20,362 nucleotides of DNA from Actinomycetes bacterium (GTDB taxonomy: Bacteria; Actinomycetota; Acidimicrobiia; Acidimicrobiales; Palsa-688): contig JAKAQB010000063.1 in NCBI GenBank assembly GCA_021811865.1, positions 1-20,362 of the forward strand. Direction: 5' to 3'. The notes below the pieces were generated by a model. That model was not told the origin of the DNA. It made no database searches and saw nothing but the letters and a program-made list of their open reading frames with translations. Made by a program: the position numbers and the translations under genes. Positions 1-7,890 of this stretch are shown here, in pieces; the first letter of the stretch is position 1; every line of letters starts with the position of its first letter.

Positions 1-1313
1 TCCCTGACGCGCACAGCATTACCGGCGCCGGCATCGAGGTCCCCTCGGGGTACGACCCCGAGAGGTTCCGGAGCCGGTACGGACTGAACCGGCCGTTCCT
101 GCTGTATGCCGGCCGGCGGGAGCCGGAGAAAGGCTGGGACTGGCTGGTCGAGCAGTACCGCCGCGCCCTCGGCGCGGAAACCCCGGAGATCGACCTCGTG
201 ACCATGGGCGTCGGCGACATCACAGTCCCCGACGATCTGGCGGGCCGGGTGGTAGACGTCGGCCGAGTATCGGACGAGGAGCGCAACGACGCCCTCGCCG
301 CAGCCACCGCCTACGTGCAGCCCAGCCGCATGGAGAGCTTCTCCCGAACGATCATGGAGGCGTGGCTGGCCGGGACCCCTGTCCTCGCGTTGGAGGACAG
401 TGAGGTGGTGGCGTGGCACTGCCGCCGCTCCGGCGGAGGGCTCTTCTTCCGGGACGGCGCCTCTCTCGCAGCCTGCCTGACAGCCCTGGTCGACGAGCCT
501 GACCATCGTGAGGAGTTGGCACGACAGGGGCGGCGGTATGTGGTCGACAACTACCGCTGGGACGTGGTGCTCGACAGGATGGAGGCCGACCTGGTGGCCA
601 TGGGGCTGCAACCACCGGCATCCTTGGGTGCGGGTGTTCCCACACTCCCCGCCGGCAACGTGCCGCCGGCGGCCCCCGCCGCCTTGCCGGTCGCGGCCAG
701 CGGCGCCCCGGTCGGCGTCAGCAGCACGGACCGTGTCCTGGTCGTGGGCAGCTACCCGCCCGTGCCTTCCGGCGGCACCGCCGTCACCGAGCGGATCGTC
801 AGGGAGCTGATCGCAGAGGGAGCCGCACCGGTGGTGGCGTCACCACGGGTGTCGGCCGCGCCGCTGCATGCTGCGGTGGCCGGCCCGCTCGCCGCCCGAC
901 GCCTCGCCAACCTCCGGCGGGTCACGGGCGCCACCCGACTGGTGCTCGTCACCGAGCGCGGCGCCCCCCTGCCTGCGGAAAGCGTCCCGCGCGCGGCGCT
1001 GCCCTGGCTCCAACGCCTCACTGCATGGACGCTGGCCAAGGAGATGCGGCGTTTCGCCCACGTCCGGCTGGTCGCAGCCGGCGACACCGAAGCCGACGCG
1101 GCAGCGTGGCAGGCGATCTCGTCCGCCGCCCACGAGCGATCTGCGAGCAGCGCCGGCGAGACCCTCGTCGGACCGCTCGGGCCGATGGAGCTCACGGGTC
1201 GCCGGCTCGCACGGCGAGGGATAGGCATCCTCGCTCGCCGTCTCCTCGGCCGCCGGGCCGGGCGCGTTCGGGACACCCTGGCGAAGCAGGTCCGGCGACT
1301 CCACCACACCTGA
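1..1313 (+). CDS. GT4-type glycosyltransferase, 5' truncated by window edge, with extra C-terminal GT-N-like domain
   Basis: The reading frame is open from base 3 and the start lies outside the window. The first ~200 residues are the C-terminal half of a GT-B (GT4) enzyme: a 'LLYAGRREPEKGW' donor-domain entry, then 'PSRMESFSRTIMEAWLAGTPV', which contains the E-x7-E motif (ESFSRTIME) that binds the sugar-nucleotide. After a Pro/Ala-rich linker (about bases 610-730) a second domain begins with 'VLVVGSYPPVPSGGTAVTERIV', which resembles the N-terminal acceptor domain of another GT-B enzyme; its partner half is missing and the protein ends in an Arg-rich tail. It probably transfers a sugar during surface-glycan assembly at the cytoplasmic face of the membrane. 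It converges on the next glycosyltransferase. The family call is firm; the sugar and the role of the second domain are unknown. Confidence 0.85.
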   Translation, partial: PDAHSITGAGIEVPSGYDPERFRSRYGLNRPFLLYAGRREPEKGWDWLVEQYRRALGAETPEIDLVTMGVGDITVPDDLAGRVVDVGRVSDEERNDALAAATAYVQPSRMESFSRTIMEAWLAGTPVLALEDSEVVAWHCRRSGGGLFFRDGASLAACLTALVDEPDHREELARQGRRYVVDNYRWDVVLDRMEADLVAMGLQPPASLGAGVPTLPAGNVPPAAPAALPVAASGAPVGVSSTDRVLVVGSYPPVPSGGTAVTERIVRELIAEGAAPVVASPRVSAAPLHAAVAGPLAARRLANLRRVTGATRLVLVTERGAPLPAESVPRAALPWLQRLTAWTLAKEMRRFAHVRLVAAGDTEADAAAWQAISSAAHERSASSAGETLVGPLGPMELTGRRLARRGIGILARRLLGRRAGRVRDTLAKQVRRLHHT

Positions 1314-1331
1314 CCGCCGGGCGACTCCACC
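1294..1331. repeat. 12-bp direct repeat spanning the end of the first gene
   Basis: GGCGACTCCACC occurs at 1294-1305 and 1320-1331 (period 26), once inside the last codons of the plus-strand glycosyltransferase and once after its stop. It looks like a small local duplication in the convergent intergenic space. No function is evident. Confidence 0.5.
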
Positions 1332-1375
1332 GCACCCCGCCGCCGCAGGCTCACCCGATCGGCCCGGCCCTGACC

Positions 1376-2458
1376 TCAAAGAGCAGAGGCGATGGCATCC
1401 AGCATCATCCGGGACGTCCTCCGCAGCTCGAACACTTCGGACCGCCGCCGACCGGCGGCGACGAGGGCGCCCCGCCGGCGGTCGTCGGCCAGCAAGGCGG
1501 CCACCGCCTCGGCCACGAGCAGCGGGTCCTTGTCGTCGAGGAGCACACCCGCTGACGCCAGGGTCTCGGGCACCGCAGTGGCGGAGAAAGCCACGATGGG
1601 CAGCCCTACGGCCATGGACTCGACCAGCGGCGCGCAGAAGCCCTCGTGCTCGGACAGGCAGACGAACACGTCCGCCGCTCGCAGTTGGGCGAGCAGTTGG
1701 GCGTGTGGCATGGCGGAGCGGAAGGCCACGGCCCCCTCCACCCCCAGCTCGACGCACAGGCCGCGCACGGCGCGCAGGTAGCCCGGGGACGTGGTGCCCC
1801 CGACGAGTGTCAACCGGGCACCCGGATCGTGCAGGCGGCGAAAGACGGCGAAGGCGGCGACGACGTCGTGCTGGCACTTGTTGGGAGCGATCCTCCCCAC
1901 GAACAGCCACGAGCTGCCGGTGCCTCGCTTCTCCGGGAGGAGGCGCTCGACGCCGGCCTCGTCGGGTGGTTGCCGGTACGCGTCGAGGTCGATCAGCAGC
2001 GGGCAGGTGGCGGTGCGCTCGTAACCGGAGCCGGCCAGCTCCCGCTCGTTGTATGCGGAGTCGGCGACGGCGAACGGGGCGCACGCGGCCAGCAGCGTCA
2101 GCTCCTCCCGACCAGCCCGGCAACGGGCGGCCGACTCCGGGTCCCAGCGGTCGAAGAAGCGTGCCGGAGTCACATTGTGGTAGTCGACGGCCAGGCGGGC
2201 TCCCCCCGCCGCCTGCTCGGCCAGCCACGCAGCGAGTCGGCTTCCGGTCGACGCGTGGTACAGCATGAGGCCGCCCCTGGGGGGCGGCGGCTCTGCCTCC
2301 TGCCAGCGGGATGCCTGCCGACGCAGCGATCGATCGACGTGGGCGGCGTGCAGGTGCGCATCGTGGCCGGCAGCGCGCAGGGCACGGTGGATGCGCCGGG
2401 CGTGGTCGCTGATCGCGTCGTGGGGGACCAGGTCGGGCAGGTACTGGTCGACGCGCAC
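1376..2458 (-). CDS. GT4-family glycosyltransferase (second of a tandem pair)
   Basis: This encodes 360 residues starting 'VRVDQYLPDLVPHDAISDH', which aligns with the start of the neighbouring upstream paralogue. I chose GTG at 2458, two bases after the upstream stop; a TTG at 2464 overlapping that stop is possible. The open frame extends much farther upstream, but that part only mirrors the paralogue in another frame. Family features are an 'LYHAST' acceptor-domain segment, 'WLFVGRIAPNKCQHD' at the domain junction, and the E-x7-E motif in 'EHEGFCAPLVESM', which binds the donor nucleotide-sugar. It likely acts in the cytoplasm on a lipid-linked glycan, working with the genes upstream in the same minus-strand operon. 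Close similarity to its neighbour indicates tandem duplication. The sugar transferred cannot be read from the sequence. Confidence 0.9.
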   Translation of the reverse strand: MRVDQYLPDLVPHDAISDHARRIHRALRAAGHDAHLHAAHVDRSLRRQASRWQEAEPPPPRGGLMLYHASTGSRLAAWLAEQAAGGARLAVDYHNVTPARFFDRWDPESAARCRAGREELTLLAACAPFAVADSAYNERELAGSGYERTATCPLLIDLDAYRQPPDEAGVERLLPEKRGTGSSWLFVGRIAPNKCQHDVVAAFAVFRRLHDPGARLTLVGGTTSPGYLRAVRGLCVELGVEGAVAFRSAMPHAQLLAQLRAADVFVCLSEHEGFCAPLVESMAVGLPIVAFSATAVPETLASAGVLLDDKDPLLVAEAVAALLADDRRRGALVAAGRRRSEVFELRRTSRMMLDAIASAL

Positions 2459-2460
2459 GC

Positions 2461-3615
2461 TCAACCCGGGCCCGGGCGGCCCGCCGGACACGGCGAGCGG
2501 CCACTGGTGGCACCGCCCGGCCCGTCGGAGCCGGAAGCGAACCGTTCGACGGCACCCAGGAAGCTGGCCGTGGTGGTGGCGAGATCGAAGCACCGGGCGC
2601 GACGGCGGCCGGAGTCGATGAGCGCGCTGCGGCGGGGGTCGTCGGCGAGGAGGCCGGCGACGGCGGCGGAGACCGTCAGCGGATCCTTCTCGCCGAGGAG
2701 GACGGCAGCGTCGCCGACCGTTCCCGGCACCGCTGCAGCGGCGAACGCGACGACCGGGACCCCGACCTCCATGGCCTCGAGGAGTGGGACGCAGAACCCC
2801 TCGTGCTCCGACAGGCATACGAAGGCGTCGGCGGCGGCGTAGTGGGCCAGCAGCTCGGTGTGCGACAGCCCCGAGCGGATGTCGACGGCTTCCTCGACAG
2901 CGAGAGCATCCACCATGTCACGCAGTGCGAGCAGGTAGCGGGGGGCGGTCACGCCACCGATCAGGGTGAGGTGCGCCTTGGGGTCGACGAGCCGGCGGTA
3001 GGCGGCGAAGGCAGCGACGATGTCGTGCTGGCACTTGTTGGGAGCGATCCGACCCACGAACAGCCACTCAGCACCGCCCCGCTCCCGTCGCCGCCGGAGT
3101 CGCCCGAGCGTGGGGCCGTCAGCCTCGTCGTGACAGCGCTCGAGGTCCACCAGGAGTGGCGCCGTCACCGTCGGCCGGTACCCGAGGTCGATCAACTCCG
3201 TTTCGTTGAAGTCGGACGCAGCGAGGCCGATGCCGCTGACCGGCGCCAAGGCGGCCAGCTCCTTGCGGGCCAAGCGCATCTCCTCAGCCGCCGACGGCAG
3301 CCACCGGTCGAAGTACTCCGCTGGCGTGATGTTGTGGTAATAGACGAGGATTCCTTCCCCGAGCTTCCCCCGGTGCTCCAGCCACGGCGTGAACGGGGCA
3401 TGGGTCGAGGCATGGTAGAGCACGGCTCGTCCGGCACTGATCCGGCCGGGCCCATCCAGCCACGGCCGCACCTCGGGGGCCAAGCGTTGGTCGACGACGT
3501 CGGCGTAGAGGTCCGACTCGTAGCCCGCCGCCCGAAGGACTCGGCGCGTCTGGAGCACGTGCGCGCCGATGGCGTCGTGCACCCCTAGGACGGGCAGGAG
3601 CTGGTCGATCCTCAC
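2461..3615 (-). CDS. GT4-family glycosyltransferase (first of a tandem pair)
   Basis: This encodes 384 residues starting at GTG 3615, which overlaps the upstream stop by four bases (GTGA), so translation is probably coupled. It is a GT-B fold enzyme: an N-terminal acceptor domain with 'LYHASTHAPF' (about residues 66-75) and 'YYHNITPAEYFDRW' (about 92-105), the hinge 'WLFVGRIAPNKCQHD' (about 184-198), and donor-site E-x7-E at E272-E280 in 'EHEGFCVPLLEAM'. The last ~30 residues are Gly/Pro/Ser-rich and probably disordered. The same block order and several identical stretches occur in the downstream gene, so the two are paralogues. It presumably adds one sugar to a surface polysaccharide or its linker. 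The substrate is unknown. Confidence 0.92.
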   Translation of the reverse strand: MRIDQLLPVLGVHDAIGAHVLQTRRVLRAAGYESDLYADVVDQRLAPEVRPWLDGPGRISAGRAVLYHASTHAPFTPWLEHRGKLGEGILVYYHNITPAEYFDRWLPSAAEEMRLARKELAALAPVSGIGLAASDFNETELIDLGYRPTVTAPLLVDLERCHDEADGPTLGRLRRRRERGGAEWLFVGRIAPNKCQHDIVAAFAAYRRLVDPKAHLTLIGGVTAPRYLLALRDMVDALAVEEAVDIRSGLSHTELLAHYAAADAFVCLSEHEGFCVPLLEAMEVGVPVVAFAAAAVPGTVGDAAVLLGEKDPLTVSAAVAGLLADDPRRSALIDSGRRRARCFDLATTTASFLGAVERFASGSDGPGGATSGRSPCPAGRPGPG

Positions 3616-4319
3616 GGCTGGAGCGGTGGGGCCGCTCCGCCGGCGGCGCCGACCCCGGGACGGCGGGCGCCACCGAGACGCCCCACGCGTGCGTCGAGGT
3701 CGGCCAAGCGGGTCCCGATGTCACCCAGTCGGCTCTCGAGGTCAGCGAGCCGGCTGCCGATGTCGGTGACGCCCCGCTCATCCTCGGCGCCCGGCCGCTC
3801 TCGCTCGATGCCCCCGCGCTCTCGCTCGGGCAGCTGGTGCTCGATCTCTGCCAGGCGCGCCGCCAGGTCCTCGACGCGGCGTTCGCCGTCGGCGACATGA
3901 GAGGCAAGTCGGGTGTCGGCAGCGTCGAGCGCGTCGAGGCGGGCCAGTAGCGCCTCGCTCATAGCCGCGACGGCGCTCGTGAAGCTCGCAACCTGGATCA
4001 TCAAGTAGCGCAGGTACCAGCCCGTGAGCCTCTTGACTCCGGCCTTGAGCAGCGTCCCTCCGGTCGACGCCGACGCGGTCGGCGCCTCGACGTCGAGCGC
4101 CGCTGCCTCGCGCACCGCGGCGACCTCGGCCGCCACCCCGGCCCCCCGCCGCCCGTCTACGGCGAGGGCGGCGGCGGCGGCCCGGACCTTGTCCAGGTAG
4201 CCGGGTGCCGCTTGCTCCAGCCGGTGCTCTGCCTCGACGATCGCGTAGGCACCCACCACGACCGGAGCGGGGGCGACGCCGCTGCCGGTCGCAGCTACGT
4301 CGTCGGCCTCGGCGGTCAT
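3612..4319 (-). CDS. Coiled-coil protein of the glycan operon, function unknown
   Basis: This encodes 235 residues from ATG 4319 ('MTAEADDVAATG'). The frame stays open farther upstream, but there it is Pro/Arg-rich and non-coding in character. Residues ~35-65 are an Ala-rich helix; a short conserved-looking stretch 'LTGWYLRYLMIQVASF' follows, like segments I recall before methyltransferase or glycosyltransferase modules in actinobacterial O-antigen-type loci. From about residue 120 to 220 it is a long heptad coiled coil (MSEALLARLDAL, then repeated LADLESRLGDIG-type units). No catalytic domain is visible. It overlaps the next glycosyltransferase by four bases, so it is likely co-translated with it and could be an assembly or length-sensing scaffold; that role is inference only. 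Confidence 0.8.
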   Translation of the reverse strand: MTAEADDVAATGSGVAPAPVVVGAYAIVEAEHRLEQAAPGYLDKVRAAAAALAVDGRRGAGVAAEVAAVREAAALDVEAPTASASTGGTLLKAGVKRLTGWYLRYLMIQVASFTSAVAAMSEALLARLDALDAADTRLASHVADGERRVEDLAARLAEIEHQLPERERGGIERERPGAEDERGVTDIGSRLADLESRLGDIGTRLADLDARVGRLGGARRPGVGAAGGAAPPLQP

Positions 4320-4372
4320 CGCGGCGAGGCTACCGAGCCCTACACGGGTAGAACCAAGCGGCGGGAGATCTC

Positions 4373-5533
4373 TCAGGCACCGGTCGGCGCCCCCACGCCC
4401 GCCCACCGGTCCCACACCTCGGTGGGGCTCAGCGCCCAGCCCTGCGCAAGGCCCGTCCGGCTGCTCAGGGCCCAGGGGATCCTCGACAGCAGGGCAAGGC
4501 GCGCTTGGTCGTGGCGCACCTCCTCCAGGTGCCTGCGGATCGCCCGGTACGCATGGGGTAGCGGGGCATTGCGCAACAGGCAGGCGGCATGGTTGGCGGG
4601 CACCCAGCGGCGGACCCATTGCGTCGACCACCCACCGCTGGTTGCCGACTGACGGTGGTCGACCACCGCCCTCGGGTCGTAGACGATGCGAAGGCCGCCG
4701 AGCCGGGCGCGCCAGCTCCAGTCGGCATCCTCGAAGTAGGCGAAGAGCGGCTCGGCGAGGTCCCCGACACGGGCGAAGGTCTCCGCTCGCATGGCGAGCG
4801 CCGTGCCGCTGGCGAAGAATTGCTCACCAGGCTCGTCGAACCTCCCGTCATCGGGCTCGTTGTCACCCACGTCTCCGAGGATGCCGTCCACGGCGAGGTA
4901 CGTCCCCGCCTTGTTGACCAGCCGGCAGACCGATCCGGTGAAGTTCTCACCGCCGATGCAGACGCCAGCGCCCGGGTGCGGGACTGGTACGTAGACGGGT
5001 TGCCCGGGTCGGGACCAGCGCCAGCGGTTGCCGGCCTCGTCCACCTCGAGGTGGTAGACGCCCGGGCCGGCGACGCGGGCGAGCACGTCCACGCCGTCGA
5101 CCTCCACCCGCTCGACCCTCCGGCCGAGGATCCGCTCGTCACCGGGCGCCTGCCACGGCTCGGCCGCCAGCATGACCGCGACGTACAGCCCGCGGTGGAG
5201 CACCTTGGGGGCGACCGCCGCCACGTCGGGGGCCGCCAGCACCTCGGCGGCGTGCGCCAACCAGCCGGGGTGGGCGCACGCGTCGTCATTGAGGAGGGCC
5301 ACCACGTCGCCTGACGCGTTGCGCACCCCGAGGTTGACGCCGGCGGCGAAGCCCAGGTTGACCCGTGACCGCACCACGGTCACCCCCATGCGCCGGCCCA
5401 CGATCGACGCTGTTGCATCCGCCGAGCCGTTGTCGACGAGGACCACCTCGTCGGCCTCGGCCATCACCGAGCGGAGGCACTCCTCCAGCCAGTCACCGGG
5501 CTGCAGGCTTACCACGACGACGCTGGTGCGCAA
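4373..5533 (-). CDS. GT2-family glycosyltransferase (rhamnosyltransferase-like)
   Basis: This encodes 386 residues from TTG 5533, preceded by a GGGGG-type ribosome site. The GT-A signature is clear: 'SVVVVSLQPGDWLEECL' at the N-terminus, 'VVLVDNGSADAT' (about 31-41), and the metal/nucleotide-sugar acidic motif 'LLNDD' (about 80-84) followed by 'AHPGWL'. The acceptor-side 'FEDADWSWRARLGGLRIVYDP' lies near residue 267, as in WbbL-like rhamnosyltransferases. A large insert of about 100 residues (near 110-215), with an 'EPDDGRFDEPGEQFF' segment before the acceptor motif, makes it longer than the usual ~300 residues; I recall this insert in actinobacterial homologues. It lies 16 bases after clpP and 53 bases before the coiled-coil gene, so one transcript is plausible. 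The sugar specificity is inferred weakly. Confidence 0.9.
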   Translation of the reverse strand: MRTSVVVVSLQPGDWLEECLRSVMAEADEVVLVDNGSADATASIVGRRMGVTVVRSRVNLGFAAGVNLGVRNASGDVVALLNDDACAHPGWLAHAAEVLAAPDVAAVAPKVLHRGLYVAVMLAAEPWQAPGDERILGRRVERVEVDGVDVLARVAGPGVYHLEVDEAGNRWRWSRPGQPVYVPVPHPGAGVCIGGENFTGSVCRLVNKAGTYLAVDGILGDVGDNEPDDGRFDEPGEQFFASGTALAMRAETFARVGDLAEPLFAYFEDADWSWRARLGGLRIVYDPRAVVDHRQSATSGGWSTQWVRRWVPANHAACLLRNAPLPHAYRAIRRHLEEVRHDQARLALLSRIPWALSSRTGLAQGWALSPTEVWDRWAGVGAPTGA

Positions 5534-5549
5534 ACCCCCGCGCTTGCCC

Positions 5550-6164
5550 TCAGGCCTTGGTCGGCGCGCTCACGTCGGCGGCGCGCTCGATCACCTGGTC
5601 GATGAAGCCGTACTCCTTGGCCTCGTCCGCCGTGAACCACCGATCACGATCCGAGTCGGCTTCGATCCGCTCTATCGGCTGGCCGGTGTGCAGGGCGATC
5701 CGCTCGGCCATCATCCGCTTCAGGTAGATGATCTGCTCGGCCTGGATCGCGATGTCCACCGCTTGACCCTGGGCCTGCCCGGAGGGCTGGTGCATGAGGA
5801 TCCGGGAGTGGGGCAGGGAGAAGCGCTTGCCCCGTGCGCCGGCGCACAGCAGGAACTGGCCCATGGACGCTGCGAGGCCCATGCACACCGTCGAGACGTC
5901 GCACGGGACGAACTGCATGGTGTCGTAGATCGCAAGTCCTGCGGTCACCGAACCACCCGGCGAGTTGATGTACAGGCTGATGTCCCGCTCGGCGTCCTCG
6001 GCAGCCAGGAGCAGTAGCTGGGCGCAGATCAGGTTGGCGTTGGTGTCGTCGACCTGGGTGCCGAGGAAGACGATCCGCTCCCGCAAGAGGCGCTGGTAGA
6101 CGTCGGTGCTGCGATCCCCGCCGGGGACCTGGTCACGCACGTCGGGGAGGAACCGGTCGGCCAT
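5550..6164 (-). CDS. clpP: ATP-dependent Clp protease proteolytic subunit
   Basis: This 204-residue serine protease subunit forms the heptameric chamber of the Clp complex in the cytoplasm, fed by ClpX or ClpC unfoldases. All family landmarks are present: '[11 protein letters not shown]' (axial region), the oxyanion 'SPGGSVTAG' (68-76), catalytic Ser100 in 'GLAASMGQF', His125 in 'RILMHQPSG', and Asp174 in 'ADSDRDRWF'. ATG 6164 is a good start. Actinobacteria usually carry clpP1-clpP2 in tandem next to tig and clpX; here the gene stands alone and its nearest downstream neighbour, after 16 bases, is a glycosyltransferase. It may be an additional paralogue outside the canonical locus. The annotation is secure; its partner and targets are unknown. 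Confidence 0.97.
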   Translation of the reverse strand: MADRFLPDVRDQVPGGDRSTDVYQRLLRERIVFLGTQVDDTNANLICAQLLLLAAEDAERDISLYINSPGGSVTAGLAIYDTMQFVPCDVSTVCMGLAASMGQFLLCAGARGKRFSLPHSRILMHQPSGQAQGQAVDIAIQAEQIIYLKRMMAERIALHTGQPIERIEADSDRDRWFTADEAKEYGFIDQVIERAADVSAPTKA

Positions 6165-6179
6165 GGCACAGAGCGTACC

Positions 6180-6208
6180 GCCTACCCGACGGCTGCCTAC
6201 CCGACGGC
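6180..6208. repeat. Tandem 15-bp repeat just upstream of clpP
   Basis: GCCTACCCGACGGC occurs at 6180-6193 and exactly again at 6195-6208, separated by one T (period 15). It lies 16-44 bases upstream of the clpP start, in the 187-base divergent intergenic region shared with the secreted propeller gene. It could be a paired regulator site or a local duplication. I do not recognise it as a known operator. Confidence 0.6.
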
Positions 6209-6351
6209 CGGCGGCAGCCGGGTGGAGCTACCGATCCTCTGGTGTCGACCGTTCGCGCAGTAGTTCCTCCAGAGAGAGGCGTATCTTTGCGGCGCGCAAC
6301 CGTCCCTGCCGACGCCAGCCAGGCGCTGCTCGCGCAACCGAGAGAGGTCTC

Positions 6352-7869
6352 ATGTCCCAACGGCATGCAAGTGACCGCCGGCGGGGGCGGGGGCTGGTCC
6401 GGCCGGCCTTGCTGTTGGCCGCTGCCGCCGCCCTGGCGGTCGCTGCATCCCTCCGGGCCGGCGCCGCCGGCCACCACCCAACGACCGCCTCCCACCCAAC
6501 CACCGGCCTCTCACGCAACGCCCGGGTCGGCGCAGGCGTTGTCGTCGCCTCCTTCGACGGCCACCGCCTGGTCGAGACCTGGTCGCGTCGCCTGCCCGAC
6601 CCCGGCGGGCCGATCGCCCTGTCGTCGCCGACCTCGGCCGTCGTGAGCGGCCGACGAGCCGTGGTGGTCGGGGACCTGGCAGGGAACCTCTGGGCGCTCC
6701 AGCTGTCGGATGGGAGCACGATCCCCGGCTGGCCCTACCGGGCCGGCGCTCCGATCGAGTCGTCACCGTCGGCGGCAGGCGGCCAGGTCACCTTTGGCGT
6801 CGGTAGCGCCGCCGTCCCGGCCGTGGCGGGGGGGTATCGCGCCGTTTGGGCCTCCGGCAAGGGCAGCGGGACGCTGCGGTGGTCGCGCACCGTTACGCTC
6901 ACCCCCAACGGGGGGCGGGTGACGGGGGTGGCGGCAGGCCTCGCCTACGGCCGCCTCCAGGGCCGGATCGCCGTCGTGGGTGGATCGCTCGGACAGCTCG
7001 AGGACTCCCTGACCGCCTCGAGCGGCAGGCCACTGCCCGGCTTCCCGTGGTTCCAGGCCGACACCCAGTTCGACACCCCGGCCATCGCCGACCTCGGCCA
7101 CGGCGACGTGATCATCCAGGGGGGGTCGTCCACCGCCAACCCGCACTTCCACCCCCCCTACCACAACGGCGGCCACCTGCGGATCCTGTCCGCCACCGGG
7201 AGGCTGCTCTGCAACCACAACACCAACGAGGAGGTGGACTCCTCGCCCGCCGTCGGCCGCTTCCTAGCCGCCGGCGCCGTGGGCATCGTCGCTGGCACCG
7301 GCACCTACTACCCCGGCGTCAGCGACGAGGACGCCCTCATCGCCATGCGCACCAACTGCTCGGTCGCCTGGGAGATCCACCTCGCCGGGTCCACAGCCTC
7401 GAGCCCCGCTCTCGTAAGGGCCCAGCCGGGTGGCCTGCAGATCGCGATGGGAGCAGCCAACGGCCAGCGGGGCGCCGCCTACCTCATCGACGGGGCGACC
7501 GGGAGGGTGCTTTGGAGCCGGCCGCTCGACGGCGCCGTCATCGGCGGGATCACCAGTGCCGACCTCGGCGGTGGCCTGCAGGACCTGCTCGTGCCCACCA
7601 CCCACGGCCTCTACCTGCTCGACGGCAGGACCGGTCGGGTGCTGGCGACGGTGCCCTACGTCGGGCTGCAGAGCTCGCCGCTCGTGACCGACGACGCCAA
7701 CGGCCTCATCGGGATCACCATCGCCGGCTACGACGGCCACGGCGTCGGCGTGGTCGAGCACTTCGAGGTGACCCAGACGGTCGGCGCCCGCGCCGACGAG
7801 GCCGGCGCCTGGCCGATGTTCCACCACGACCCGCTCCTGACCGGGAGCACGCTACCCGCCAACGGCTGA
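6352..7869 (+). CDS. Secreted or membrane-anchored beta-propeller protein (PQQ/FG-GAP-like repeats)
   Basis: This encodes 505 residues from ATG 6352, preceded by GAGAGAGG at suitable spacing; the frame is open upstream but not coding-like. The N-terminus has Arg-rich residues, then a hydrophobic Leu/Ala stretch (about 15-38) typical of a signal peptide or anchor. The body contains recurring blade-like units: 'VVVGDLAGNLWALQLSDGSTIPGWPY', 'AIADLGHGDVIIQGG', 'AYLIDGATGRVLWSRPL' and 'LYLLDGRTGRVLATVPY', i.e. [D-G-x-T/S-G-x-x-L-W] PQQ-type and 'ADLGGG' FG-GAP-type motifs. It ends 'AWPMFHHDPLLTGS', a tail I recall from such propellers. It probably acts outside the cell in binding or surface assembly. 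It is divergent from clpP and convergent with the exporter ATPase. No catalytic residues are recognised. Confidence 0.85.
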   Translation: MSQRHASDRRRGRGLVRPALLLAAAAALAVAASLRAGAAGHHPTTASHPTTGLSRNARVGAGVVVASFDGHRLVETWSRRLPDPGGPIALSSPTSAVVSGRRAVVVGDLAGNLWALQLSDGSTIPGWPYRAGAPIESSPSAAGGQVTFGVGSAAVPAVAGGYRAVWASGKGSGTLRWSRTVTLTPNGGRVTGVAAGLAYGRLQGRIAVVGGSLGQLEDSLTASSGRPLPGFPWFQADTQFDTPAIADLGHGDVIIQGGSSTANPHFHPPYHNGGHLRILSATGRLLCNHNTNEEVDSSPAVGRFLAAGAVGIVAGTGTYYPGVSDEDALIAMRTNCSVAWEIHLAGSTASSPALVRAQPGGLQIAMGAANGQRGAAYLIDGATGRVLWSRPLDGAVIGGITSADLGGGLQDLLVPTTHGLYLLDGRTGRVLATVPYVGLQSSPLVTDDANGLIGITIAGYDGHGVGVVEHFEVTQTVGARADEAGAWPMFHHDPLLTGSTLPANG

Positions 7870-7888
7870 CCGCCCACGTCTGGGGCGG
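7870..7888. terminator. Candidate bidirectional hairpin between convergent genes
   Basis: CCGCCC (7870-7875) and GGGCGG (7883-7888) form a 6-bp GC stem with a 7-base loop, filling almost the whole 21-base gap between the propeller stop and the exporter ATPase stop. There is no T-tract, as is usual in high-GC actinobacteria. Function is inferred from position. Confidence 0.4.
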
Positions 7889-7890
7889 CC

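Noticed and set aside
840..2555. A 571-codon minus-strand open frame across the first two genes
   Set aside because: Its translation is Arg/Pro/Gly-rich; in the 1376-2458 part it lies out of frame with a clear glycosyltransferase. It is a high-GC shadow.
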